Below are positions 1-11,285 of a DNA stretch of 64,000 nucleotides, one piece after another. This stretch comes from Aquatica leii (taxonomy: Eukaryota; Arthropoda; Insecta; Coleoptera; Lampyridae). The DNA lies in assembly GCA_035610365.1 (NCBI GenBank), contig CM069438.1, positions 34,403,869 through 34,467,868 on the forward strand. The letters run 5' to 3'. The notes beneath the pieces are model-generated. The model saw only the letters and a program-made list of their open reading frames with translations, had not been told where the DNA came from and did not search any database. Positions within the stretch are counted from its first letter, which is position 1; the number at the start of each line of letters is the position of its first letter. The position numbers and the translations under genes are program-made.

Positions 1-567
1 GTGTCACACAATAACTCACGAAAAAAGAAACTAAAAAATCATTAATAATAATTCATTAAATGCGATATAAGAACCCGTTGTATCGAATGCTGTTGGTTGT
101 AATTACGAACAGGTGGTTGGTAACGCAATCAACTGGTGTACAAGAATTAACATCTCCGACGCACTGCTCGTCGAGACCTCGTTTTCGTATGGGTAGTATG
201 CCCTCCCAAAAGCTTATACATTTGGTAGCGGTATTTATCAATCGTACTTATGCATCATTGTTCTTTGTTGAAGCGAACAGGTGATTGAAACGTGGCGAAA
301 CCGGCCTGTGCCGAACAAATTGTAATTAATTCGTAATTGACTTATAAATTTGTATTCATCACAAGGGATGCACTTAAAATCTTAGGAATCAAGTCAAGAT
401 TTTCGACACCGACCGGCTTACGTAGTTGACAGCTTCAAAATGGCCTCTCAGTAACCAACAAGGTCGGCAGAGGGCGTCAAAACCAGAAACTAATTTTTAA
501 GTCGACATACAGGGTACTCCGTTGTGAAAATTTCGCACGTAACAAACCTCTAGGGTTAGTTTGATCT
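1..567. other. AT-rich, no gene recognised
   Basis: Both strands carry only short open frames with no motif I recognise. No splice-bordered exon, tRNA cloverleaf or terminal repeat was apparent. This is probably old repeat or intronic sequence. Confidence 0.5.
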
Positions 568-803
568 ATGATGCTGAATGTCACTTTAGTGCATGCTTTA
601 GAGTTTGAAGCAGCAAAACAGGCATTGTACCTAAACGGACATAAACTTTGCTGTGCTGCAGAAGTAACCGAGCAGACACTAAAAAGCATCGAGAGGATAA
701 CCCGACAAACATTTTGGGAAAGAGGAGTGAAAAGTTCAAACTGCGGAGAAATAGGCCACGTACAACGACGCCGTACTCAAATCAATAAGTTTACTCTCAT
801 TCA
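568..803 (+). pseudogene. gag nucleocapsid fragment, gypsy-like (family of 28.4-31.0 kb)
   Basis: The plus-strand frame reads TFWERGVKSSNCGEIGHV followed by a basic stretch. Nucleotide for nucleotide it resembles the minus-strand gag at about 29180-29370, which reads GVTALNCDEIGHVRRH in its own frame. In LTR retrotransposons this is the start of the zinc-knuckle region that packages RNA. The first cysteines of the knuckle are missing or replaced here, so it is a decayed scrap. Upstream, KLCCAAEVTEQTLKSIE matches the linker before the knuckle in the other copy. Similarity stops near 800. No LTR or pol sequence adjoins it. Family assignment is by comparison inside this window. Confidence 0.5.
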
Positions 804-1379
804 TAAAAACCAAAGACGATTTTATTTTGGGAATATTAGCAACCTGCGTTGGATTTTCTTGTCGACTTTCGCATCTACGTTTGTTTTAAACTTGCATTGT
901 TAGTTAACAAGTTTTGAGATTGAATCCCGAGATATTTGTTATGTAATTGACGAATTTCAAATCATCTTTGTCATTTTAAATTTTTAAGTAACTTCTGTTT
1001 TAATTAATTTATGATTTTACGTTGTTAAAACATCTGTTTAGTGTGTTTACGCCGATTTAGCATTTCCTTTGCGTTAATAAAATTCAGATTGCATTATAAT
1101 TTATAGTTCCGACTATCATTTCTTATTTAAGATACAAGTAATTCGATATTATGATCTTTTCCTTATTTTCATATAACTTCGTTATTATTCGATGATTCTG
1201 CGTTTGATGTAAGAATAAGTATTTGGTTGCTTATGATTAATAACTTCTTAAGTTTTGCATCTCTGTTGGTTGTACTTTGATCAAATGCGATTTTTTTTAT
1301 ATTTTTCTTGTCGGAACGTGTGTTAATTTATATAAGACAACGCGGTTATTATTAAGTCGATAGTGATGATGTAGTAATT
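804..1379. other. AT-rich, nothing recognised
   Basis: T-rich non-coding sequence between a gag scrap and the first LTR of the next element. No motif supports a gene. Confidence 0.4.
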
Positions 1380-2461
1380 ACAGAACGTATTAGATTGAAA
1401 GCTAAGAGCAGACGCGTGACGCGATAGGTGTTTGATTCCTTAGCATCGTAAAGTTGTGTGTTTGTGTGCCAAGTGCTGGCTGTCATTCTGTTTTCTTTTT
1501 GACGAATGGAATTATCCAGAAGAGAAAAACCATTTTGATTACTATGGTACGATAATCATCTAACGTACGGGCCCGTTAAGACTTTCATCCATAAATATTC
1601 ACACGCATTCACGTTATAAATGGGTCTAGTACTTTTGCTGCTTATGCGAAAGTCTTTCTGGGGTAAGAATTGATATCTATTTTTGTGATTCAAATTGATT
1701 TTTCCGTAATTGTCATTAGCAATTTTAGATACCCACACGAATTCTATAAATGCGGGTATATTGACACCTGTTCGTTTCCTATAATGTCGTCACAATCCTC
1801 GATGTAACGAAAAAGAGTGTTGCACTTACGTTGATTAAGTGTATTAAGACCTTAGATTAATTACTACATTTATAACCGTATTAGAAGACTCACATACCGT
1901 AAAACTAATATTAATCTGGAGAATCTGGCGCATCCGGTTTTATCTACGTTGTCAGTTAATTGCACGCACAACTGTACATACATATCAGGTTGTGGTCACA
2001 ATTAACTATAAAACTTTTTTGTGTGTAATATATTAGTAAACGGTGCGCTTTGGTTCTCTTAATTATCGAGGTATTGCATGTTTGTATTATATGTACCAAT
2101 GTAAATTTGTTTTTTTGCAATGTTAAAGTTAGGTCGACAAGTTTAATTTTTTTATGTACGACGTGTTGCCCAACCGAATGGGGCTTGCATTAACAATTAT
2201 TGTCTGTGATCTGTACCTGCGTACTAGCAATTAATTGCATCTATGTAAAGCTACATCGCTTTCTAACTTCTCTTTCAGTGATAAAATATTACGTTACATT
2301 TGTTTTCTTTCAGTCTTAGATAAATTTAAACGGTGTCTTTCATTCTAGTTTTCCAGCCGTTTTGGCGCTATTTTAATGTTAGTTTATTATTAGCACATCG
2401 CGACCTGCGATCTGCTCGTCGGCCATCTGTAAGGGGCTCTATTTTATGTGTGCGGTTGTAA
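1380..2461 (+). repeat. Probable 5' LTR (TGTTATG family)
   Basis: Positions 1470-1925 align with the LTR at 5485-5885. The block 2280-2461 (TGATAAAATATTACG, then GTTTTGGCGC, then CTGCGATCTGCTCG) resembles the right end of the solo LTR at 41799-42931 and of the sequence at 45595-45748. Its length, near 1.1 kb, matches the 1133-bp solo LTR. The left boundary is an estimate. Confidence 0.4.
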
Positions 2462-2697
2462 CTCCTTCTATTTTTATTTCTTCTTTTACTTTTTTATTGT
2501 TATTAGTGGTTTCAACTTACTCAAGCTTCGTTTTTTTGGTCCTAGTTGGCTTGATTAATTTTTTGCAGTTTTTTAGTAGTCCGTTTGCTTTAGTCACTGA
2601 GTCGTTTTTTTATTTAGATTAGTGGGGTTCTAGTCAGAGACATGTTGGTGAATTTCTGCTTTGATTAATTTGCTGTTTTAGGTTTCAGTGCGTTAAC

Positions 2698-3953
2698 TAT
2701 GTATCCTTCAGATAAGAAATCGCCACTTCTTACTTCCTCGAACTCTGATTCAGAAATAAACCTCACAAACTAGAACGTTACTTTTTCTGGTAAAGATCCT
2801 TCTGTGATTATTGAGTTTCTTATTTGTATTGACGAATCTCACCTTTTGGGGTTTTGCCTGGCAAAGTTCTTCTTGTTTTTAGGGCGAACTAAAGTTATTT
2901 TGTGGAATGATGTTTCTGCTCTTTTAAATCTGAGTTTTTGCTTTTAGATTAGAATGAGCGCTTAATGGATACTATTTGCAGTCGTACGATGGGAGCTGAC
3001 AAAACCATCGGGACGTACGTTACAACCATGCGATACCACTTTTTTTAGCTATTAGAATCGGTCTTAAAGCCAATACAGCTCAAGATTACTTGCTGGAATC
3101 TAACGCATTTCTATCAACTTTTGCTAGCCTTGATTGAGATCACATCTGTCACTCAATTAATATCGTACGCAAATGTTTATAGTTAAAAATCAACTCTTAA
3201 TTTTATTAGCTTTTTATTAGAGAGCAGTGACAAAGTTTAATAACCATCAGTAGCTTGTGTTAGTAAGACTTCTGCTAATCCTGTTACTTATTCTCGTAAT
3301 GCTTTTTCACCTTCTTCTTCTCAATCTACTTCTGCTTCAAACACTTGTGTTCGTTGTCGTTCTCAAGAAGAATGTTCGTTCTCTTCTTTTGCTTCCTTCT
3401 AATTTATTTTCAGTTTCTACGATTATTAAGACTACTACTGATCCGTGGTTTAGTGTCAACAGTTATTTCTTCTTCTCGTCGTTTCTCTAGTTGGTGTGTT
3501 GTAAAAAATCTTTTATGCAAACGGGTACGTGTTTCTTCTTCTGATTTTTGCATTTGGAAATTAGTTTTTCCGTCAGACCAGCTCAAGCAGCTTATTTAAG
3601 AAACACCATACTATATCTGATTGTGATCATCGCAATATTAGAAGTACCTTAAAAGTTCTTTGCTGTCACTTCTACTAAGACCTAACGTTGTTGAGTTCGT
3701 ACGTTACTGTTCTTCGTGTTCAAACTCACAACAAAACCATCCTATTAGGATTCGTTGTCACACATTACCAGGTACGATAAAGCTTTCAAACGCTCGCGTT
3801 ACTACAAAATCTTCTGCACGTCTGCATGAGCATTCTACGCTTTCTCCGGATGTAAAAGCCGCTGCTACTGCATTTGCATCTACTTCTTCAGTTTCTTCTA
3901 ACTGTACTTTGCCGTCTTCTTTTTCTAAGTTTTCTATTCCAACGGCATCATAA
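2698..3953 (+). pseudogene. Decayed gag of the TGTTATG-family element
   Basis: The plus frame from the ATG at 2698 contains FSGKDPSVIIEFLICIDE, which has the look of a retroelement gag capsid start (a Phe-Ser-Gly block followed by a Leu/Ile-rich helix). It is then interrupted by many stops and frame changes. Farther on, short Ser-rich frames include NTCVRCRSQEEC at about 3345, possibly a zinc-knuckle remnant. The sequence is unusually T-rich. No protease or RT follows. Recognition is by general gag pattern only, so the family call is tentative. Confidence 0.3.
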
Positions 3954-5406
3954 GTACTAGTTAATTTTTTGCGTTTTCGACGTTTGCTATTCTTTTGGTT
4001 CTTGTCTCTTGGTTTTGGTGGTTCAAGTTTTTCTGTTTCTACTGTTTCTCTTTTTGTTTTTCTACGAAGAGAAAAACGAAACAGGAATTAACATCAAGCT
4101 TTATCTTTCTCCGTTTTTCCCAGTCTCTTATCTTTTCTACTTTTCATTTCTTTCTCTAACCTAGGGCTTTTTATCTGCTAATCATTTTTTTTTCTTTTTG
4201 ATTCTCTTTATGGTTGCTTCTAGTGCGGTTAGTTGGGCATTCTACAGTAAAAAGAACGAAACAGACACTTACCTCTAATCTTGCTTTTCTCCGTCTTTCA
4301 CGTCTTTCTTACTTTTCATTTTTTTTCTTCTTCTTATTTGGTTGATCACCTACGTGCCATATATTTTTCTTTCTTCCTGTTCTTTTTAAAGGTTTTCCTA
4401 TGTTTCTTTGTTTTTCTTTTGTTTTTTAGTTACTTCTCTTGCTTAATTAAGCTTAGTTGATTTTTGTTTTGTTGTGTGGGTAGAAACTTGAGATAGATTC
4501 CAATGTCGTTTTTTGTACTCTACGTACTTCCGCTTATTCAGCATTTGGATGTTGTCAGTCACTGTTAGAATATCTCTTTTCTTTGGGTTTGACATTTACA
4601 TTCCAATGGGACATTCCAAGATGACAAACAAAGACTGGGGATGTTTAATTATCAAGTGAATCTTCTTGATCTTTCTTATTTACTCTTACTTCTTCTTTCT
4701 TTCTTTAAGTTTTGTATTGTGTTGCGGTTTTAGACTTTGCTTTGATTAATGCAGTCATGTAATATTTGGGTTTTTGGTAATTTTGAAGTTGTGACTTTTG
4801 GATTACTGATTTCTTTCTCTGCATTTTAAGTGTCGATTTTTTAATCAGATTTTTTTTGATTGAGATTTCTTTGTTTGGTTTTGCTTTCTTAGATCTTTAG
4901 GGTATGTTTGGTTTTTCTGGTAGAATAATCTCATACCGTCTGCTGACAACTTTTTGACAAAATTGATTTAGTTTTTCTTTTTTTTTTAATCCGCATGTCA
5001 CTATTCAAGATCTGCATTTTATTTCTTGAGTTTAGTTAGTTTTGGGGAACTTATAATTATAGTTGGATTTGTATCTGTTGGTTGAGGTTTTATCGGATTT
5101 TAATACGTTGTTCTTGACCGTGGTCTAAACTTTTTTTTTTGATACTTGTTTCCAATTGATTGGAGTTTTTTGTAGTTATTTGGTATATACCTATTTCCGT
5201 TTAATGCGACGTTTAGACATATTTTATTGGTGATACTTAGCAAACTGGAAAATCATCTTTCATTTACGTTTCTTCTTAGGTTGGGTGTTTTTGTATTTGG
5301 GTTGATATTAGATTTTAAAGACTAGTCTTTGGCGTATGGCTAAATTTCTATTCTTGATTATAGCTACTGTCCATTTTCCAGGTTTTTATGTTACTGAAGA
5401 GAAATT

Positions 5407-5920
5407 TGTTATGTTAAAAGTGTTTTGGTGTAACTTTCGTACAGAATAATTTTTGTCCCGGAACGCCCACTTTTTGCTACATGCCGAATGCTGGCTGTCA
5501 TTGTTTTTTTTTTTTGACAGATGGAATTATCCAGCGGAGAGAAACCATTTTTCCGGTGACTGTGGTACAATAATCATTTATCTACGTTATAAATGTATAT
5601 AAATTTCTAGGGTAAGAATTTATTTCTATTTTTGTGATTGAATTTGATTTTTCCGTAATTGTTATAAGCAATTTTGAATGCCCACACGTATTCTATAAAC
5701 GCGGTGGTATTGACACCTGTTCGTTCATATAGGAAAAATTCCTGTAATGACGTAACAATCCACAATGTAGTAAAACGGGATGTTGCACCTACGTTGATTA
5801 AGGATATCGACACGTTCGATTAATTACTTCAATTATAACTATATTGGAAGACTCACTTACTAAGATGTCAATATTAATCTAGGGGAAGCTTGTATCAGCT
5901 GGTTTTTTCTTATAGATCGT
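5407..5920 (+). repeat. Truncated 3' LTR (TGTTATG family)
   Basis: It begins TGTTATGTTAAAAGTG, as at 36205, and closely resembles 38791 and 41799. It follows a purine-rich ACTGAAGAGAAA that could be a polypurine tract. Similarity to the upstream LTR fades near 5885-5920, so the right part is missing. Confidence 0.5.
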
Positions 5921-6379
5921 ATGAGCCAAAAGAAAGTTATTTATAAGATTGTTTATTTTACCAAATTTCAAAATATTCTGGAGAAGGTATCGGCTAGCTA
6001 GCCGCATGCTTCGAGAAAAAAAATAAATTGTAAGTATTGTATTTCCTATTCTAACTTTTTCTTGTAAAAAGTTAAACAAATTACTTTTTATGAGTGTTCG
6101 TTAAGTTTATGTTTGGGTGATGTTTTGCATCGAAGAAACCAAGATACTCCAAACTTCTATTTTCGAGGCTAAATAACTATTAGGTAAACTCAATGAACCC
6201 GTCATTGCTTCTTCAAGTAAAAGGGTTTACCGTCTAGCTTTTGAGTTCAGTCACTCGCAGCTTTCATCATGAAACAGGTATTTACAAATTATGTTTGTTG
6301 CAAAAAAAATTATTGCAATTATATTCGATTCCAGTTTTATTCAAAATTTTTAAACTTATCAAAGTAAATTTTATTCTTA

Positions 6380-6700
6380 CGTCCCTAAACGTAACGTTGG
6401 GCGGTCATGTTGGCTCTGGTGAAAACCAAAGGTGACCTACTACCGAGGGCAATAGCTCCCCATACCAAAACTCCCATCACGCCTTTCACCACGTCGCCTT
6501 TTCAGTCTTGCCCGGCCATCATGTATACCCAAACAGGATTGCGACTCGTCGCTAAAGACGTAGTATATTCCTAGTCCCACTGAACTCGTTCGTTGCATTG
6601 CTGCAGTCGATTACGTCAATGCTCAAATGTGAGCGGTAACGCAAGGTGAGGACGGTATGACGCAGCCCAACAGGCCTTCCATATTCTGGAAACTATTAAT
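6380..6700 (-). pseudogene. Tc1-like transposase relic
   Basis: Reading the minus strand, one frame gives FSDESQSCLGIHDGR and another gives GVLVWGAIALGSRSPLVF followed by ANMTAQRYV. These match the central catalytic region of Tc1-family transposases, where an Asp lies in the FSDES motif and the VWGAI/TAQRYV block precedes the second Asp. Upstream, RPVGLRHTVLTLRYRS fits the usual segment before FSDES, allowing a frameshift. Neither the N-terminal helix-turn-helix nor the last acidic residue is seen, nor are terminal inverted repeats. At least two frameshifts make it non-functional. Transposases of this family cut and paste DNA at TA sites. Confidence 0.7.
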
Positions 6701-6788
6701 CTGCAATCGTCTTAGTAGCAGTGAAGAGGCCCCTTAACGAGAAAAGTTTAATACGGCGATCTTCGCAATCTGTCGTTCCTGTACCTCG

Positions 6789-7270
6789 CGTTTGAGCTTC
6801 CTGAAACCATGCCTGACAATAGCACATCATAGTACTCAGACTCCTATTAGTCCTACTCTGATTTCTCAATATGCGAATATATGGCCAACAAATCACAAGT
6901 GTCCTGTTTCGTATGCCCAAGTACCTCGGTTTAGCAGAATTGCCGACAGAGTGAAAGTACTTTCCGGCAAATCCGTCACGCCAACTCAACGATCCACAGT
7001 TGTGATCGTCCCTAAGCCTGAGACTAATATAAAAAACAGCCGATATGATTAAGACGACTTTAATGAAAGTCTTAAATCCCGCCACGCTCAGTCTACGATC
7101 AGACCGAGTGCCAAAAGTTGGACGAAACTCCGTTCGCTTCAAGTCCGAAAAAACCGACCTGTATAAAATCCCAGCAAATATCCTCAACAATTCCGGCCTT
7201 GTCATCAGACCGCAAGGTAAAACCCTTCCTAGGATTTCTCTCACGGACGTTCCCGCTAACCTCTCTTGAA
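6789..7270 (+). pseudogene. R1/I-type non-LTR ORF1, N-terminal part
   Basis: Two plus-strand frames joined by a shift near 7050 read RSTVVIVPKPETNIKNS, then KVLNPATLSLRSDRV, GRNSVRFKSEKTDLYKI and PRISLTDVPANLS. This series (a strand of hydrophobic residues, a Pro-x-x-Leu segment, an exposed basic strand, then PRI-hydrophobic-DVP) is typical of the ORF1 protein of R1/I-clade non-LTR elements, an RNA-binding chaperone. The zinc knuckle expected next lies at 9050-9300, so the ORF1 is split by about 1.7 kb of LTR-element sequence. Stops and frameshifts show decay. Confidence 0.6.
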
Positions 7271-7432
7271 CAAAATTTTGATGTCGCAATAGCAAAACAA
7301 GATGATGGGCGATGATGTCTTGATTGGCGTATGTACAGAAACATTCAAACTCTAATTTGCTAGGGATTCCAACGTTGCTACATCTGCAAACGAACGCATT
7401 TTGTCCTAATAAACATCCAATGCTTCTCTAAG

Positions 7433-7753
7433 TTAATTCACTCTTAGGCTAGAAAATTCTTCCATTCTTTTTGCTCTCATCATAATGTGCCACAATTTTG
7501 TCTCCACTTTCCTAGCATCACTACTAACAAAATTTGCGGTTAAAGTTCTTACATCTTTCAATATCTTCAAAATCAATTCCGCTTCTTCATGCGTGAACGG
7601 ATTATCCAGATAGTTCATCACAATGCTCGGGTTTAACTTTTCTCGCGCGACACATCCGCTCAATGTCTTTCTCATTTTCTCTACTGTTACAATTTCTTCC
7701 CTAGTAACAATTTCGTAACTCAACTCTTCTTTTGACAAATAGTTTATAGTCAC
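7433..7753 (-). pseudogene. Gag N-terminal part, Ty3/gypsy-like
   Basis: A 106-residue minus-strand frame starts just downstream of the primer binding site, as a gag should. It contains LSKEELSYEIVTREE, VEKMRKTLSGC, FTHEEAELILKILKDV and a C-terminal SDARKVETKLWHIMMRAKRM, which is the pattern of the gag leader domain found in many insect gypsy-like elements. The frame stops near the RVN codons; similarity to the other gag piece resumes around 7425-7360 after the stop. It is a structural capsid precursor, here broken and separated from its capsid domain. Confidence 0.55.
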
Positions 7754-7792
7754 AAATTATCTTAGACACCACAGGCTAAAAAACAAGATTAT

Positions 7793-7810
7793 GCCCCACG
7801 TTGGGCGCCA
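7793..7810 (-). other. Primer binding site
   Basis: The minus strand reads TGGCGCCCAACGTGGGGC, the form of PBS common in insect gypsy elements. It lies directly beside TGTAAG on the plus strand at 7812, the presumed LTR edge. Confidence 0.7.
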
Positions 7811-8039
7811 GTGTAAGTTAATTTTTTGCCTTTTAAATTAAACCTGTTACACGGTACCATATGTTAGTAACACGTAGGTCTTTTCTATTGCATCTATTTC
7901 TAAGAATCGTTCTCTCCTGTTAGTAAAAAAATATTTCAAATTCTACTATTTTGGTTTCTACTTCTTTGATTTCTAATTTTTGGTTCTTCTCTTTGCGTTA
8001 CTTGTTAGAATTGTCGTCAAAATGAACATATCTTTCCAA

Positions 8040-8140
8040 ATTATCAAAAACTTCTAAATTTTCACTGCTTTAGCTGTAAACAAGCAGGGTCAGTCGTCGC
8101 AATTGTCCTAGGTGTAGCATTGTCTCGGAAAACTAAATCA
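8040..8140 (+). pseudogene. Gag zinc-knuckle remnant, plus strand
   Basis: The plus strand encodes HCFSCKQAG and, after a frame change, SRRNCPRCSIVSEN. Together these make a CX2C-x4-x-x4-C knuckle with the histidine position damaged by the indel. It is opposite in orientation to the gag pieces around it. Farther along, NNVVADAF at about 8493-8516 resembles the end of a pol RNase H domain. These are scraps of a plus-strand LTR element mixed into the region. Confidence 0.35.
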
Positions 8141-8533
8141 CGAGTCTACGGGCCGAGTTGTGGATTCCACGTTATCTTTAACCTCGGATTCTATTTTTGA
8201 CTGACCAGCAACAAGCTAATGTTCGTGATGATGAACGTTTATAACTTAAAGTTGGCAAATTTTACAGCTTTTCCAGTTTCCGTTTTCTTTAAAAGGTAAA
8301 GTAAAAACACTAACACCTTGATTAACGTTTTGCAACAACTGATATTAAGCATCGACTTCTAAAAGGCTATGAAAATTATAACTAGCTTTCAGCATAGATT
8401 TTAGACATTTAACACTACTTCTCATTCAATTGGTACTATTTCGTGGGATTCCATTAGTGTTATCTCGGAACTCCTTCTTGATCAACAACAACTTTAAAAC
8501 AACGTTGTCGCGGACGCGTTCTCCAAACAATCT

Positions 8534-9010
8534 TCAAGTCCTGGTCATACATTTCTGTATGTTGGACTTAATGTTGAGTATGTATCTTGTAGAACCGTTT
8601 TGACTTTGAGGTCGTTGTTTTATTTCTTCCAGAAGCTTTTCATCATAGTCCGCCGGTTGAAACTCTTCTTTCAAAAGTGGTTCTAACTTATACCAACTGG
8701 TCAATGAACGGCGTATCGATTGATACCAAGTCAAGGCGGGACAGACAAACAAATCTACAGCCAATTGAAATACCTGCTCTTTTGAAACGCTTCGTGCTAC
8801 CGACAATTCGTCCACCCGTTCTAAAAACGCGCCCAAAGATGCATCTGATTTTCTAGAGAATCTAAGATCCCACTTGGAACTGAAACAACTTTGGTTAATG
8901 GGGTTGAAACAGCTAATGGCACTTCTGATTTTCTAGAGATTCCAACGCTGCTGCATCTGCAGCTTTCGACAACGAACGCATTTTGTCCTGATGATCCAAT
9001 GTTTTGAGAG
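8534..9010 (-). pseudogene. Gag capsid part, Ty3/gypsy-like
   Basis: The minus frame reads KSDASLGAFLERVDELSV, then VSKEQVFQLAVDLFVCPAL, TWYQSIRRSLTSWYKLEP and LLKEEFQPADYDEKLLEE. The block with a hydrophobic-aromatic segment, SW and EEFQPxDYDE is the signature of insect gypsy gag capsid domains. It begins with the DKMRS/ALESL overlap region shared with the piece at 7360-7425. After RPQSQNGS it degenerates. There is no zinc knuckle or protease in frame. Confidence 0.65.
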
Positions 9011-9045
9011 AACACCCAGCTAATAACGTAAAATCGAGCCTAGAG

Positions 9046-9300
9046 CTAGAGTAAACACAAATTACGTGATAGAACTTCAGAGGTACAAAAGCACCTGATG
9101 GTTACCGTCCAGTCTATATAACATGGAACTCGTGCAGGGCTAATCCCCAAGCACGCATCTTGAGATGCCTTGTGTGCCAGAAGTTCGGTCACCAACAAAG
9201 TGACTGCAAGAGTGAGCTTCAATATGACCGTAAAGGGAATGTGGTAAAACACAAGGCGCCTTCCAACAACTGCCCGCGGTACTTAAACTAGCTTGACGCC
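9046..9300 (+). pseudogene. R1/I-type ORF1 zinc knuckle
   Basis: The plus strand reads DGYRPVYITWNSCRANPQ followed by RILRCLVCQKFGHQQSDC, a CX2C-x4-H-x4-C knuckle. The lead-in (aromatic, ITWN, Cys-Arg, Pro, Arg-Cys) is the standard R1/I-clade ORF1 arrangement. It continues the ORF1 whose first half is at 6789-7270. Only one clear knuckle is seen. A stop follows at about 9290. Confidence 0.65.
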
Positions 9301-9379
9301 AAGATCTCAAACACCGATTATGGACAATAAGGGCCCTTCTCTGACTCTTAGGATTGCGCAAGTGAATCTTTAGCGTTCT

Positions 9380-9960
9380 CGTGCTGCAACCTTGGAAATC
9401 AGGAGATTCTCCTCCGACAACGATATATACCTTCTACTGACCCCAAGAGTCATAGGTGTACCATGTTCAGGTTATAGGCTTGCTGGTGCGGCCTTGCCCT
9501 TCAACAGAATCACCGCATCCACTTCTATACGATATTTATCGGCTATTGTTTGCAATAGTGCGAAGCCCGTCGGAGTAGTTACCCTCAGTCATCCAGCTAA
9601 TGACTGCACTGCCATATTTATTATCACAGTTGAAAACAACCTCCTTGAGTATCGTCGGCTTTTATTGACCACCAAGCAAGGATGTTCGTGTTTATCTACA
9701 TCTAGATAAACTTTTGGACGAACTATGAAGCGTCCCGATTATTAGAGCAAGTGATTGCAATGCAAAATTGACGCTTTGGCACTCCTTGCAGACTGACGAA
9801 CGAGGCAGAAGTGTGGAGAACCTCGTAGGCGAACGTGACCTATGCGTTGTAAATGATCCTGATTGGTTTCTGGGCCGACCTTGTGGAAACCAGTCGTTGA
9901 TTCCTTACTAGAAGAAGACTTACCTTATAAATGATCACAGTATCTGCAGATAACAGACGT
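9380..9960 (+). pseudogene. R1-clade endonuclease domain
   Basis: Plus frames with shifts give SGYRLAGAALPFNR, NDCTAIFIITVENN and then SDCNAKLTLWHS, TDERGRSVENLVGERDL, CVVNDPDWFLGR. The Asp-Cys-Asn-Ala-Lys...Trp-His segment is the conserved core of apurinic-like endonucleases in R1 and related non-LTR elements, which nick target DNA to prime reverse transcription. At least three frame changes occur between 9380 and 9735. The final SDH motif is missing; sequence jumps to the RT C-terminus at about 10005. Confidence 0.65.
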
Positions 9961-10004
9961 GACCTATAGGCACGATAGTGCCTAGATATTCTGACTCACT
10001 GGAC

Positions 10005-10640
10005 TGTCAACAACAAGTTTACTGTCTCAGCTGACAAGACCAAATATGTACATGGTTTGTTGTTCCTCCTTGAAAAGAGATCCGTCACTTCAACTTAACG
10101 GCGTTTCAGTTCAAAAGGTTTTGAGTTTATGTACCTCGATCTTTTGCTCGATTATAAACTGAACTTCGTCAAATACTGTTCCTCTGAAGCTGACAAAAGC
10201 ACTTGTTCAATAAGTAATCTTGCATCCCTACATTCCTTATTTCTTCGTACGATCCTCAGGGCATATCGTACTCTATCGATTCCTTGTGCGTTGTAGCAAA
10301 ACATCCCCCTCTGCACCTTGCAGGAAATATACTGCTCTAAAGTTCTTGTAAGAGCTAGCATGTGTACATTCTTAGACCAGCAAGTATCGACTGCAGATTT
10401 TCCTTTCTTTTTAGGCGTCAAGCGCCATCTTAAGACTTTAATCTTAAAGCGGCTGTAGAATACATCCCATAAATGACGTAACGCCAATTCCACAATTCCA
10501 AATATCCTAGACTGGATCAGTATGTCCCATAATCCGGGAAGAGCGGCCATCAAAATTCTTACATCGCATGGCAGGTTCCGTTGCTTTCAGATGGCGACCG
10601 GTGTTTGTCGTGTGGTGTTCGTGTTCCTGTTTTTCTTTTC
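10005..10640 (+). pseudogene. R1-clade RT C-terminal region
   Basis: Plus frames give WTVNNKFTVSADKTKYV, LNGVSVQKV, YLDLLLDYKLNFVKY, SIPCAL and near the end ILTSHGRFRCFQMATGVC. These fit the thumb and C-terminal part of R1-clade reverse transcriptases (the LxLDxxLxF block and the SGHGxFxxY block before a zinc site). The catalytic core (motifs A to C with YxDD) is absent between the endonuclease and this piece, so an internal deletion removed it. Multiple stops are present. Confidence 0.55.
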
Positions 10641-10780
10641 TTATGCCGCCCCCCAGAAGTTGGCGTCCTAGGCAAACGCCTAGTTGGCAGCAGCAGTAGG
10701 CAAAATATCGCAATTAAGAAAACGAGAAAAAACTCACTTTCCAAAATATTCAATTCTACCCTATCCTCTACAACTAAAAC

Positions 10781-11285
10781 TGAAGACACGAAAACAGTGG
10801 CTCTTATCAAAACCTTGAAACTATAAAATAAATCGCCAGGATTACATAAGACAGTAAATTTAGAATTTTGGCGAAACCTAACTAGATACTGCAAAAGTTT
10901 TTCCGGAGACAACACGAGGATCTATGTAAGGGACGTGAAGGAATATACCTACTATCAGTAGCGATTCCAAAGCTTTTAGAGCCTCAAGCGCAAGGGCCTT
11001 TGTTTCCGGACTGAACACGCATATATCCACCCAATTTTAAAAAACTGTAAGCACGTCCGAGCCCCCGTAGATGCCGGGCCAAGGGCGCATGCCCGGTGTG
11101 CCCGTAGTATAAAATAGCACTGCCTACTATGCAAAGACTAAAATAGCGGCTCAAATCAAAACCTTCAAACTGTATAGTAAATCCCCAGAATTACATAACA
11201 TCGCTAATTTAGAACTTTGGGGAAAACTAACTATAAAAGTTTTTCCCGACAAAACTCGAGGATCTATGTTAGGGAACTTTTCGTC
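10781..11285 (+). repeat. Imperfect duplication (about 155 bp, 345 bp apart)
   Basis: Positions 10781-10938 and 11128-11282 share long blocks such as ATCAAAACCTT, ATTACATAA and CGAGGATCTATGT. They appear to be two diverged copies of an R1-element segment between the endonuclease and RT. Confidence 0.6.

Larger units (their letters stand above)
1380..5920 (+). mobile_element. Degenerate LTR retrotransposon, LTR family beginning TGTTATG
   Basis: Two direct repeats of about 400-450 bp (about 1470-1925 and 5485-5885) lie 4 kb apart and share many blocks, for example around CTGGCTGTCAT and CACCTGTTCGTT. The second repeat begins at 5407 with TGTTATGTTAAAA, the same start seen in a solo LTR at 41799. 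A gag-like frame starts at 2698, so the layout is LTR, gag, LTR on the plus strand. I see no RT, RNase H or integrase in 3960-5400, so pol is deleted or unrecognisable. The first LTR's outer end and the second LTR's right end are not sharply defined, and no target duplication was found. Confidence 0.5.
7351..9015 (-). mobile_element. Rearranged gypsy-like LTR element with circularly permuted gag
   Basis: On the minus strand the order is gag capsid half (9015-8534), mixed sequence (8530-7812), primer binding site (7810-7793), then gag N-terminal half (7753-7363). Normal order is LTR, PBS, gag N, gag C. A stretch of about 65 bp (encoding DKMRS and then ALESL) is present at both edges, at 7360-7425 and 8930-9010. 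The segment separates two parts of an R1-like ORF1, so it looks inserted there. Pol is almost absent, and the LTR's outer end could not be located. Confidence 0.5.

Noticed and set aside
3257-3599. Leu-rich plus-strand frames as a possible membrane protein
   Set aside because: T-rich composition alone explains the Leu content; neighbouring frames look like decayed gag.
6696-7295. 199-residue minus-strand frame
   Set aside because: The plus strand in the same interval carries R1-type ORF1 motifs; the minus frame has none.
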